The notes under the pieces were generated by a model. The model saw nothing but the letters and a program-made list of their open reading frames with translations. It made no database searches and was not told the DNA's origin. From Bryoerythrophyllum caledonicum (lineage: Eukaryota > Streptophyta > Bryopsida > Pottiales > Pottiaceae): a DNA stretch of 64,000 nt. The stretch covers positions 27,422,668-27,486,667 of the forward strand of contig OZ020517.1 of NCBI GenBank assembly GCA_963971425.1, written 5' to 3'. Shown piece by piece: positions 23,507 to 35,346 of the stretch (its first letter is position 1; the number at the start of each line of letters is the position of its first letter). The position numbers and the translations under genes were made by a program.

Positions 23507-25840
23507 AGCACACTAAAGGGATACGTGGGAGAACAATGGACCAGATCCGACACCGAACATCAACTGTAACGGATGTCGGGTGTACCCCATGGCCTTCTCC
23601 GTGCCTCCAACCGATGTAACAATCGTAAATGGGCAAGGCTCGAGGTCCGAAGCACCTAGACCCAAATCCAGGGCTAGCTGCTTGCCAATCATCACTGGCT
23701 GAGCTCCAGAGTCCAACATAACACGCAAGGGGGTAGCTCGAGTGGGGTTGCCGTCCGTACGGCTAACCACCATGACTCCGTCGTCATTCACCAAACGTAC
23801 AACCCCTGGACGCACACTACGGCGCTCTCGTGCCGACCGGGCTGCAATGTCAGATAAATAAGCCACTCCAGAGATCAATGACTGATCCCCGGAGGACTGC
23901 TCCGTAGGTGTGGAAGTGGCATTGGCCTCAAACACGGAAATAGCCTCCGCCGCCAACTTGGCCCGCAATGCCACCAAATCCTCCTCGGTGGGTGGAGCCG
24001 TCACCGCCTGCGACACCTCCAATGAAGGCATGGGCACCTTGCCCTCCAACATACTACCTGCCAAGTGGAATACACCAGATGGTCGAAAATCCGGTGTCAG
24101 AAAATCCACACCGGCAAACACGGGCAACTGCAACACCTTATACGCCAAGGTGTGTGCGGCATCCCCATGAGTGGAAGAAAGCGGTGGGACCGGGGGCGGA
24201 GTGGGAGAGGCAGTAGAAATAGCCGCATCCGCGATGCCAAAAGAAAGTGGTAGCCGGGACTGACCAATGTGGTCCGGCAAACCCGTGTGGCGTGGACGGC
24301 CACTACTAACCGGCACAGAGGATGAAGGTGCCACTGCTTGTGCAATAGTCTGAGCACGAGTGGCCACTGCTGCCACCACCTCCCCTGAAGCGCCATACAA
24401 GTAGCGGTCTAGGGCTGAAGATGAGCCCTGACCCCTCGATGGAGGCCGTGTCTCTGCCACTTGCCCCAAAGAAGCCATCGCACTCATCTGCTTCTTTAGC
24501 TCCGCCAGTTCAGCCTGCAGTGTCTTCACCGCATCCGATCCAACAGCTGAAGACCCTGGGCGCTTCTCTGGATGAAGAGAAAAGCAGTTCTCATCAGTGT
24601 GGCCAGTCTTGCCACAGTGAGAACATGTCACAAGCTTGTTCCCCTTACCCCCAGCCTTCTCTGCAGGCTTGGCTGCCTCAGTCTTGGGCTTGGCCTTCAC
24701 CGCCCCTGCCCCCTTCTTCTTGGAACAGTTGGGGTCCCCCTTGGTGTGACCAGCCTCCCCACAAGCCCAACAATGCACAACCTTTTCAGGTTGTGCCTCC
24801 GCCAAGCTACCGGTGGCAGTGGCAAGCTTCTTGGGCTTGGGAGCCTCTAATAGGGACGTCACTAAATCAGTGGCCTCGCTCACGCCCAGTGCTCTATCGA
24901 GCGCTTCCACCTCGGCGAACGCTTGAGCCAAAGTGGCGTTGCCATGATACCGAAAAAGAAGATGTGGACTAATCAATTCCACCATCCTCTTGTCCAACTT
25001 GAAGATGAAGATCTTCACCAGTTGGCGCTCCGTGAACACATCACCAGCCTCAGCTGACAACCGTGCCAACCGGGTATACATGGTGCGTGGGGTATCCTCC
25101 TTCTCCCGGCGGAAATCCTGGATGCGCTGCATCTGATCACGCCTGAAGCCCCCGTACTCCACCTCTAAATGCGCCATGAACTGCGCTAGAGGATCAAAGG
25201 CAGGCGGATCGCCAACCGCCATCAATGCCGCACGTGTGGCAACGGCCAAACGGGACATGGCCCCCATGCCAACCCGTTCGCCCACAATGGCAACACCCTT
25301 GCCCCTGGAGTCCCCCCGAAGAGACTCTCTTCCACCTTAGGCTCCTCGGTGGAAGTCGGCAGTTGGGCAACTGCACTCTCCTTGAGCGCAGTCACCAACT
25401 CCACACGCTGGCGCCAGTACTCCTCAACCGGACGTAACTGTGCCTCGTGCTGCGTAGTCCACTTTCCGTACGATTGGAGCGCTTCTAGCTCCAAATGCTG
25501 GGGCAAAAGCTCGAACGCATACCAGTCGTTAAACGACGGCGTCCGCTGGCGCTTCTCCTTCATCCAGGTTTGGAATCGGAGCCGCCAATCGGGCAGGGAG
25601 ATGCCCCCAGCCCGTCCCGAGAACCTGTCTCGCACGACATGACGGAGATCGTCCTCCATGTCGTCAAACGTGCCCACGCCCCAGACCCGAAGCCTACGAT
25701 CGGTATCCAACGCCGAAACAGGCTCAAAAGCCTCGTCGGTATCCGACCCTGGCCCAAAATCTGTGGTGGAAGCACTCTCCGAGTGGTCTGGTGAGGGGGA
25801 GCGGTAATACCGACTCCGGGTACTCACCATAAACAACAAC
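23507..25840 (-). CDS. Retroelement gag and protease region
   Basis: Front coding region of the young element. The gag capsid part holds the retrotransposon-gag pattern around FRREKEDTPRTMYTRLARLS and LVKIFIFKLDKRMVELI. Two zinc knuckles follow: CWACGEAGHTKGDPNC (slightly long CX2CX4HX6C) and CSHCGKTGHTDENC (CX2CX4HX4C). A Ser/Pro-rich linker leads to a retropepsin-like site with VMLDSGAQPVMIG. Its end runs into the methyltransferase segment. Confidence 0.88.
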
Positions 25841-27059
25841 CACCTCGGGACCTATCTACGGGTACTACCTAAAAGGTAAGGGTACGAACGGGCAACCTGC
25901 ACCTACAAAATCACCAAACTTTGTGGTTCACCGGTCATTACCTCCGGCTAGCACAGGTCCAACCACAACCCCCCACATAGAAAGGTCTTGCCGGCCATGA
26001 ACCCGACTTCACCCCTACAATACCCTATCACAATCTGGGACAACGAGAAATGGGGCCACCGAAAAACACCGGCAACAAGCCCGCAACATGGGGGAGGAAC
26101 CGCACAAGAATCCAGAAAATCCAAACCGGATCCTCTCCTCCAACAACATATAAGCAAAATTGACAAAAGAGTCAGAGCCATTGGCACACGCCTGCAGTGG
26201 ATGGCTCCGAGTCGCAACACCTGCAAAAGCAAAGAGAAACACCGCAAGGTGTTCCCCCAATGTCTAAAAACTAAGGAGGTAATAGAATCCTATGGTCACG
26301 GTGTTCAAAAACACTAGTCCCCCAACGAAATTCAAACCATGGGTGACAAACGTGCCAAAACGTCAATCCAATACTAGAATTGGATAAATGACGAGATTCC
26401 TTAACTATAAACGCAAGTTTCACTCAAAACTAGAGTAAATATGCACTAGCTAATTACCTCCGAAGTTAGACACTAAACACTTTTATTTTTATTTTTATAT
26501 AGGTCACATAAACATGTGATTGTTTTGAAGACACCTAAAAAATGTCGGTTTTTGAAAGTGCTGAAAACCTAAATTTTACTGCTCTGTAAGGCTTATAATT
26601 CCTCTGCGAACTCAAATCCGCAATCGGAATCCAGAAATAATCAAAATTGCAAAAGTTAAAATTTTGATGTTTTGGTCCAGGGATGTGCTGAAATTTCAGC
26701 CCAAAAGTGACGGTTTTAGGAACTTCGGCACGGTTTAGGGTCCCTAACGGAAATACGTACCCCAACGGATTTGCGACCCAGCGGATGAAAACTGCCGCAG
26801 TGGATGAAAAACCACCGTGGATGAAAAATCGCGCGGCGGATGAAAAATTTGCACAGCAGGTCCAGAAGCTGATCCACCTTGCTCCAATCTTCTACCGCTC
26901 ACAACTTCTTCAAAAATTGTCCAAATCGCACGCCGTTTGTCGCATAAGCTTCCTCTAAACGCGCTCTACAACATCATGCTAAGTACCCACAAGTTTTCTC
27001 ACAATTTCTAGCTCCATAAAAGGAGATCTAATTGTAGAAAATGGAGGGTCTTTGTCAAG

Positions 27060-27416
27060 TGAAAGATGTATGAATCACAAGTAGTCAAGCGTCTCGCACT
27101 CCACGAAGGAAGAATCAACGAGTGCGAGTGGAACTAGAGAATGTAGAGTCTTTACTAATGACAAACCATCACTAACAAGCAAGGACTCACTAATCACTCT
27201 CTAAACACACTCACAAAGCTTGACTTGACAAAGACGTCAAGTCAAGGACGTGTGCGGCGCTATACGCACACGCATACAACCCTAAGTGGATGAAAATCAT
27301 CCACGGATGAAAACGGTGCGCCGCCGTACGTCCCTAAACACACGTAGATTAGTAACAAACTAATCTACGCTAAAATCTACGATACGGAGAGACCCTCGAC
27401 GCCACGTCCCGTGACA
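27060..27416 (-). repeat. Right-end LTR (element 5' LTR)
   Basis: 357 bp beginning TGTCACGGGACG in the element's sense and ending CTTTCA. It matches 17868-18223 with about one difference over 356 bp. The 106-bp sequence that accompanies the left LTR is not seen here. Confidence 0.9.
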
Positions 27417-30400
27417 ATGTCTTCATCCAGACTTTGTTCAGCATGCCATAAATGACCACATCCTGGACCGTGATGTTGACGACATACGCTTGGCTCTTGC
27501 CTTGTCCAAGTCCTCCAATGTCCATCTTCCATGTCTGGAGTTGGGGCTAGGTTTTTTTTGTGAAGGAAACAATGCAATGTCTTTCTGGAGGTACAAATAG
27601 TTAAGGTGTGAGATCTAGACTTGATTTCATGGCCAGGCCTGCAAATGAGAACGTCCATTGTTCCAATTTGCAAGAACTTGCACGACGCCTTCTCGATCTC
27701 CTCCAGCCGTAAAACATTAAAATCTTACTTTAGCTACTCTTCTACAAAATTCACCGTTGGGCCAACAACGTGCAACAATGTTTGTAGGTGTATCAACACC
27801 TTCACGCCTTTATCTTCTATTATCTCATCAAATTTGCCCTTATTGTATGCATCACAAAACATGTAGATTAATTTCTTACTTTATTGTATTCAAAATCTAG
27901 TAGACAATTTTAATACAAAAGCTTGAATAAACTACATATCACAAGAGCACTGCAATGTAAGCCTTCAAATCCCTTTGTGACAAATCCCACTTACAAAATA
28001 ACAGAGGAAATAAATGAAAATTCAAAAATGAAATGATATTTACCATTCTAAAATAAATGTCAAAATTCAAACAGATCAACCACATCAATCAACAAACCAA
28101 ATGACCATCTACTCCACGATAACAAATAAACAAACTCTGGCATTACACATCAGAAACACAAGCCACCAATAAAGTTGGTAAAAATGAAAAATTTAGTGAC
28201 CTAAAGCTTTATTCTTTATAAACCCTAAGTTAATACATGACATACGCTAATGTACTTTCTAGACTTGACAATTTTGTTTCAATTCCGTACCTTCCAAAAG
28301 TGCCCCGGCAGTTGTACTAAGCTGAGCGACCATGCGCAAAGACGCCATTATACTATGCAGACCCATATGCGACTACACGCACGCCACCTCCGCTGGTAAT
28401 CTAAGCCAACAATATTCCTTCCACATTCTCTCTATGAACATTGATTTCTTCAAGCAACACTTCCAATCAACAACAAATCTCTAGTTCTAGCACTTGAAGA
28501 GAAACAACGTCATGCGCCGTGTTTGGTGGCCAACACTTCCAGCTAGCGACATGCAAGGACTCTTTCCTTGGTGGTGCCTCCAAGTGCCTAGATGTTGCTT
28601 GCACTGTAGCTCGCTCGATAGACCTTGCATCTCTCTAGACCATATTTTGCACTCCTCCCATCACCTTGAAACTCTTTCAAAAACCTTAACTGTCACTCAA
28701 AAACTGCCTCTCTAAAAGAAAAATGTCGAGACGGGAATCCTTGAGTTTCACCTAGGTACTCCACCAAACGGATATCTAAACAATTCTACACCTATTTTCA
28801 ATAAATCCACACAATGAACGACAAACTACAACCGTGCAATTTGAAGGCTTAGCACATGAATCTTTTAGAGGCCACAAATGCTAAATGAAGTTATCTTTAA
28901 AGTCAAAATGTATGCCCTTATTGTACAAATTCCTAGTACAAAAAGTAACTCTTGAAATAGAAGTATTTTTTTAATAAATACTTCTGCAACCTTTAAACCC
29001 TCTAAATTACAAAGGAAATTTTTTTAGGCCACTCTATTCTACTCTTTAATATCATGCTAAGTAGAATTTTGGGGTGCATTACAGAACGTTATAACTTGAA
29101 TAAAGCACGGGGTGGTGCAGTGCGAACTCATAAAAATCAAGGTTACAATTAATAAAGCTAGTTGATGAAATTCTTGCATTCCAATTTGGTATTCAATTTT
29201 CGGCTGTAGGATGTCTCAAGCAGTTTTATGTTTCTGTCTTGAAAGGATTTCTTTTTTCAAATGTTTAATTTCATTAAATTGAAAGTAGTTGGTTGGTGCA
29301 CTTTGCAAGGTCATTACATTCCAGTTTGGAATTCACATTTTTGTTGTTGGGTCCAACAATTGGATTCACATCTTTGTGTGGAAATGGTTTAGTTTTTATA
29401 TGTTAAAAAGTACATTGAAATTAGAGTGGTAAGCGGTTGTAGTTAGAGAAGTTTGTATATTCCATATTTGGACACACTTTGAAGTTTGATTTTCTACCAA
29501 TAGTAACAATGTGTTCCGGGTCTTGGCATTATAAATATTCCCCTCTACAATTTGCTCATTGCATCCAAAGTAGAAATGATGCAAGAAAAACGTTAACTTC
29601 TTGCAACATCGACAATCCAACCTACTGACAAAGTTAGGTGGTTGAAGTTGCGGAATAGTTTTGCTAGTGTATGCTTGGACATCCGGTTCTCAAAGAGTCC
29701 CATTAGCAAGGTTGCCTTGAAGAAGTGGCTCATTTTGAACATGCTTGGAGGAAACGACTCGGTCACTATTTGATAGTTTCTTCTCCATCAATGGTGGCAT
29801 TGATGATTCAAAAGAGTTTGAGTCTTTTTCTAACTATGTCAAGACTCAAAGGATATGCTTAAGGAACTAGGCTTTCACTAGATATTTCTATGACAATAAT
29901 ACTTATACCAAGGGTATATAGTTTAAGGACATAAAAATGGTGACAAGTCTGCTAAGCGCTTGTGCCTACGGTATGATTTACCCCCCTCCACTTCCATTCT
30001 GAATTTCAATGATAAAATTTTTAACCATACCTTATAAACCTTATATACCATCTAGGTATGCAAAGCACATATTGCTACCTAGTACCTTCTAATGCCATCA
30101 AGAAGCTATCTCTTTAAGCTCAGAGTTGGTGCAATTTTTCTTTCCCAGCTTTCATTTTTTGAAGGGACAAAAAAAGAATTACGGGAAGGACCACATTTGT
30201 AAGTGTTGATAGTATATTGAGTGCACAAAAAATTAACCGGGTCTAATGCAAGAGAATTGAGTGCTAGTTAGCGGAGGCCAAGCGCTTTCGGGCGATGAAG
30301 ATGAATTGTTTTGTCTTGCTGAGAGCGAGGAAGTCATCCAACCGCCAGCCAAAGCCTAGAAGTCCCTAAGAAAGAAGAAGAAGAAGAAAACGGGGACAAC

Positions 30401-33400
30401 TCTGTCGCGGAGCTAGCTTAAAAAAAACACCGCCAAGACCAATAGGGGTGCAAAACCCGTTGCACCTACTCCTACTTAGTTTATATATGTTGCCGCTATG
30501 GAGGACACCACCATGACAAAGACTAGCAGTAACGTCTTACCTCTAACCTAAGAAGCTAGTCAACAAACCAGCGACGCCCACACTATCTCAGATCACGGTC
30601 AATGCCCAAATTTCAAAGGCTTCTATCCTTAACCAACGTTGGATGTTCTGGGAGGTGAGGCAATACATACACAAGTTGCCATACTTTGCAGATGAAATTC
30701 TTCATGACTATAGGAGCTTGTTGCTTTTCTTTTTTTTTCTTTTTCTTTTTAAAAATATAAAAATAAGAATATCAATTTCTTGAACAAGATCCAATCCTTG
30801 TGCGCTCAATTTTCTCTGTTCAAAGAGTGGATGGAGGTGAACTACTTACTTCTCAGTTTGGCACAGGTCCTTCATACCACAACCAAAAGGTTCAACATTC
30901 TGCCTCTCAAGCAGATTCCTCGCAAGGATGACTCCATTGTATGGAAGCTAGGTTCCATATTTGTGATGTCTTGGGGTTGAGGGCATTGGCATTGGATTTG
31001 AGGCTTTATAATATTCTTATTTACTATTGCATTACTTTCCTTTTCAAAGAGACTTGACCATGCCAAGGCCCTATAGAAAAGGACAAATACTCCTATTTGC
31101 CTTTCTGGCATTAACAAAGGTTGGAGCCATCGTCACTGATGTCGCTGCTACCACTAGTAAATTGTCTAGCCTTCTATTCATTTCCATCCATCTACGCCAT
31201 ATTGTGATTACATCCTCTACTATTCTGTTATTGGTCTATCCTATTGCATGTCTAATTGATTACATTCTTGTTGATTATTTACTCGTAACTCCATTTGCGC
31301 TTGCAAGACGATAGGGAAGGCACATTGTTGCAATGGAGAGCAACAAGGACTTATAATGGCGCACTGTTGGCTCCATTTGAGACACAAGCATTGGTTTTCT
31401 TTCCACCTATTTCATCGGCTCCAAATGCTCCAAGGACAAAACGGGCTCCAACAATGAAGAGGTCGCATCTAGAGGAATTTGAGTAAGTAAGTATTATGGC
31501 GTCAATCTTGATGTAGTCATGCCAGGGCGGACAAGGGTCCAACCTCTCTTAAATCCCGGCTTTTATTTTAGTCGGACATTCATCGGGATGGTTGAATTGC
31601 TCAAAATCATAATAATGTTAGAATTTATTTTTATTTTTATTCTTAATTTCTTTCAAGAGTAATTAGAAGGTTACTTCTGATTACTCATGTGTGATTCGGT
31701 ATGGTTTTTTGTACAACAGTGTATTCTGTTTGGGATTGTGAATGCACTTTTAGGTTGTGTTCACTATTAATTCAATAAAGAATTTGATATTGCGACGTGA
31801 TGGCTGAAGGGCCCAAAATCGGAATGACTTCTACGGTAACCTTGTTTTGAAGCAACTTTCCCTTCGTCATTTCTTTTTTATTAATGTTAGAGAATATGGT
31901 AGTCCTTCAAAGAGTTGGACTCGTCCTTCTTAAGCAGAGGACGTTGCTAGACTCCAGGCGCTGCAGGTGTTTCCTCCACTCAAATCTTCTCTTCATTGGA
32001 AGTACCATCCCAATGTGTTGGATTATGTTGATGTTGCTGCAGCAGTGGATATTGCACGGTTAGATTCTTCCAAGGCTTCTAGCCATAGTCTAGATGACAA
32101 TAACTCTAGTTCTTCTACCCATAGCTTTGATCGAGAGGGTCTCATATATGTGGATGATAAGGCCTCTAGTGACTAGAAATATATTTCTCTATTTGTGCAC
32201 TTCCTTTCTATATATTCCATGGCGATTATAATATGGAGTATTTTGTCATGTCATATTTTGAAGTATGGTTCTGAATCAAAATTCTTATTCGTGTAATCAA
32301 GATATTGCTTGAGGTAGACCCTAAACCTGGTTATTCTAACATTACAATTTACATTTGCTATGCCAAAGAGAAAAAATTTGCAATCTTCACATTCATTTAA
32401 TAAGTAAGATACAGCTGAGGAAGAATAACTTAACTTAACTAGAAAATGAAAACAATACAATTGATAATATTCAAAATTCACATTGAAAGTGAAAAACTAA
32501 ATGGACAAAAGAAAGAACAAAATCATCTATAGATTGAACATACCAAGGAAGAATAAGAAAAGAGAATTATACAATAATGAATATAAAGAAACACATAGCT
32601 TGTTAGTTTTCGAACTGAAGAAAGATGAAGAAAACAGGGACAAATATAAGTACTCAATTGAAGAAATAAAATGACCATGGCAAACAAGAATAAAATAAGT
32701 GGCAAATGTAAGCTTCACTATAAATATATGGTGTATCAAGTTGCCACAAATATAGGCTTCTTTCTGCAAATTTTCCACAATTTTCCACTCTCTTTCTTTA
32801 AAATGACGTTGTTTCTTTCCTCTCACATTCATCGCAAATGGCTCTTTGCTCATGGTTCACACTTTAGCAATCATAGGAAAAAGTGCTTCGGAAGAAGCTT
32901 GACATTCTCTTGTTTCGTGTTTGATGCGGTAGCAAGGTCCAGTTGAGCCCTTGTTGATTGTTCTTGGCCAGTTTTTGTTGTGTGCCGGTGAGTAGCTCGT
33001 TGTGGGCCCTTGTTGTTGTTGTTGTTGTTGGTAGTTGCAAAGAGGCGTCTGCAAGAGTGTGGAGTCTACAGCTATGCACAAGGATGTGGAAGTGCTGCCA
33101 AATTTTCCATCGTCATGGCCGCGGAATTCTAACCATTGACTGTGGCTCGAGTCTGTCTTGTATAGCATTGTCATAAGAGGGCAGCATTGTCGGGATAGAG
33201 AGAATTTGTCCCAAGAAAGCACTAGGTTTTTGGTTGTCATTAATTGCTCAATCAAGTTAAACTATATTTAATGATAAACAAAAAGACCCATTCCCAACTA
33301 TAATTTTTTAGAATTGAATTGGTTGGGGTGTTCTGGTTGTTAGAGATTTTGGTACTACATTTGAATTGACTTGTCCTTTATGGGATAGTGGAGGGTACCC

Positions 33401-33412
33401 AAGTGAAATATA
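27417..33412. other. Long gene-free AT-rich region
   Basis: About 6 kb with no supported gene. Frames are short and full of stops. Scattered, more GC-balanced patches (27420-27560, 28300-28720, 30270-30660, 31290-31520, 31930-32170) look like remnants of old mobile elements, but no domain can be recognised. A (TTG)n microsatellite lies at 33009-33031. Confidence 0.5.
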
Positions 33413-33689
33413 GCCCAGGGCAAATTGACCACCTCATTGGTACTTACCCGAGGGAGCCACGAGGTGGTGGGGCCAAACCTGGCCCCTATTTTGTTTTTGG
33501 ATGGTGTCCTATTTATAGCAAGTAAGGATCTCCTAGAGTAAACAATGCCCGTAGGCTCCAAATTTGTCAAAAATATCCAAAAAAAAGCCTCTGGACCCCC
33601 CAAAATAAGAGGGCCAGAAAAGTGACCCCATGCAATTAAGACGGGCCCACCTCGGATAAGTACCAACGAGGAGGTCAATTCCCTTGGGC
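33413..33689. mobile_element. MULE-like MITE with perfect 10-bp target duplication
   Basis: 277-bp element with terminal inverted repeats of about 38 bp: left from GCCCAGGGCAAATTGACC, right ending GGTCAATTCCCTTGGGC, with matching TTGGTACTTA further in. GTGAAATATA flanks both sides (33403-33412 and 33690-33699). A 9-10 bp duplication points to the Mutator superfamily. It has no coding capacity. The intact duplication indicates a recent insertion. Confidence 0.85.
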
Positions 33690-33699
33690 GTGAAATATA

Positions 33700-35206
33700 G
33701 TGGTTGGCAATTTGATTCTCACCTCTGAATCTTTTCCTATCTTGGCATTAAATCCTACCTGCAAGCTAGGCTGATTTTTGACAAGGTTTTACAAACTTGT
33801 GTCCCAAAACCTCAATATGAAAAGAGTTTAGTTATTTCAAAAATCTGTTCTAGAATCAGTAATTTACAAATGAACTTGTCCATGAAGGTTCTGGTAAAAA
33901 AAATTGTTGTCCTTTCGTTATGTTCAGAAATATAGTTTTTAATGAAAATTCTATCCTAGAGTATTATTCTAAAGATGAGGAAGAGAGGATTTGGATAGGA
34001 GGCAAGTGGTCATATAGGTTGTTTGTGAAATTCCAAGCTACAAAAGCGGACTCAACAAAATTGGTGTTGTGATGAATGTTTGGAGAATCTTGGTGGAGAT
34101 GATAAAGGAGATAATTCCTACAAAGTCTCTTTTGGAATGTAAACAACTAAACTCATTTTGTTGGTGGATACGTAGGTAGGTGGAAGAAACACCTTACCAT
34201 AACTTTTTGGATTATACTTAGTTGGCATATATTTTTTGTCCTCATCTTTACATGTCATATACAAGTGAAATATGCTAGAATTTGAACCATTTAAATGTTT
34301 TTAATAAGGTTATATCTGGCCAAAACTACTTATGTCAAAATTTACATGTTCAAAAACAATATTTTTAACCTACAATCCATCCATAGAAAGTTTAAGTTTT
34401 GGAGGGTCATAATGACATATTTGGGACCTTGTATAAAATCAACAATGCCTACAATTTGCCAATATTGTAGTTTTGAGCTCAACTTTTTATTTTTTTGAAT
34501 GTTAAGTACAAGCATCACTAGAAAATATGCTCATATCATCTTTCTAGACATGACCTTGCACATGGTATACAAAAACATCATAAATGATGGTCTTACAAAT
34601 GATAAGTTGAAAAACACAATATTGTACATAATGGTGACCAAAGAGCAAGTCCCTAATACTATTCACAAGACATTTATTCACATCATCCACTTGAGATGGA
34701 TACATCAACACTCATATAGTATCGTGTCTCCAAAAATCCACATGAAAATGTGACGTTTACACAAAAGTCCTGACATGGCATGGCAAATGCTCTCCAACAA
34801 ATTGTCTTTTATATCAAGAAACATATTTGGTGTGAAAAAATAGGTAAAGCAGCTCAGGCTAACCCTTAAACATCAGTTGGAAACCATACATACAAGCACA
34901 CATTATACTCTATAGAAAACAAAAAAAGTATTAAAGTATAGCAAGACTTACATCTCTATATAGAAGATTCTTCACCTTACATCTTTCATTTGGAGGTCAA
35001 TTCAATATCAGAACCTTATCATGTTCAAAAACAACACCATACATGTAAAATACTTTGGCCACCAATGGCACCTCCTGGCATAAGGCTAATGAGGACAACA
35101 CCACACATAATCACCAATAAAAGATTAGTACAAAATACTCATATTTGAAAAAAATGAGACATGCCACTAGATCGAGTAGTTTTACAAAGAAAGAAGAATT
35201 CATCCA
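33700..35206. other. AT-rich intergenic DNA with a dispersed repeat
   Basis: No supported gene. 34918-35060 is related to 37905-38060 (same orientation) and to 58030-58170 (opposite orientation), so it is a copy of a dispersed repeat family. Shared blocks include GAAGATTCTTCA, CTTTCATTTG and ACACCATACATGTA. Confidence 0.6.
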
Positions 35207-35233
35207 AAACCCTAAACCCTAAACCCTAAACCC
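35207..35233. repeat. Interstitial plant telomere-type repeat (CCCTAAA)n
   Basis: Almost four units of CCCTAAA on the plus strand (TTTAGGG on the minus strand), about 115 bases past the stop codon of the VYDAR-repeat gene. This is the Arabidopsis-type telomere unit. Confidence 0.9.
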
Positions 35234-35346
35234 ACGGACGAGCGTGAGGGGCGTCGATCACTTGTGCGACCCAAAGGGCCTGCATCGTCGGCATCGCAGC
35301 CCGAGGTGCTCATCACCGAAGCGAAAATAATGAGCGAGAAGCGAAT

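Larger units (their letters stand above)
17762..27416 (-). mobile_element. Young Ty3/gypsy LTR retrotransposon carrying a C5 cytosine methyltransferase and a PHD finger
   Basis: Minus-strand element of about 9.65 kb. Order in the sense direction: LTR (27416-27060), leader, gag with two zinc knuckles and retropepsin-like protease, C5 cytosine methyltransferase, reverse transcriptase, RNase H, integrase, integrase tail with PHD finger, LTR (18223-17762). RT-RNaseH-integrase order places it in Ty3/gypsy. The LTR segments shared by both ends are 356 bp long and differ by about one base, so insertion is very recent. ATGT flanks the element (17758-17761 and 27417-27420), a plausible short target duplication. 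Coding parts lie in several consecutive open segments with roughly three or four interruptions between them; some may be the recoding Ty3 elements are known to use. It looks nearly whole. Confidence 0.93.

Noticed and set aside
27417-33412. Possible host genes in the 6-kb AT-rich region
   Set aside because: All frames are short, none shows a domain or coherent splice chain; patches of higher GC look like old repeat debris.
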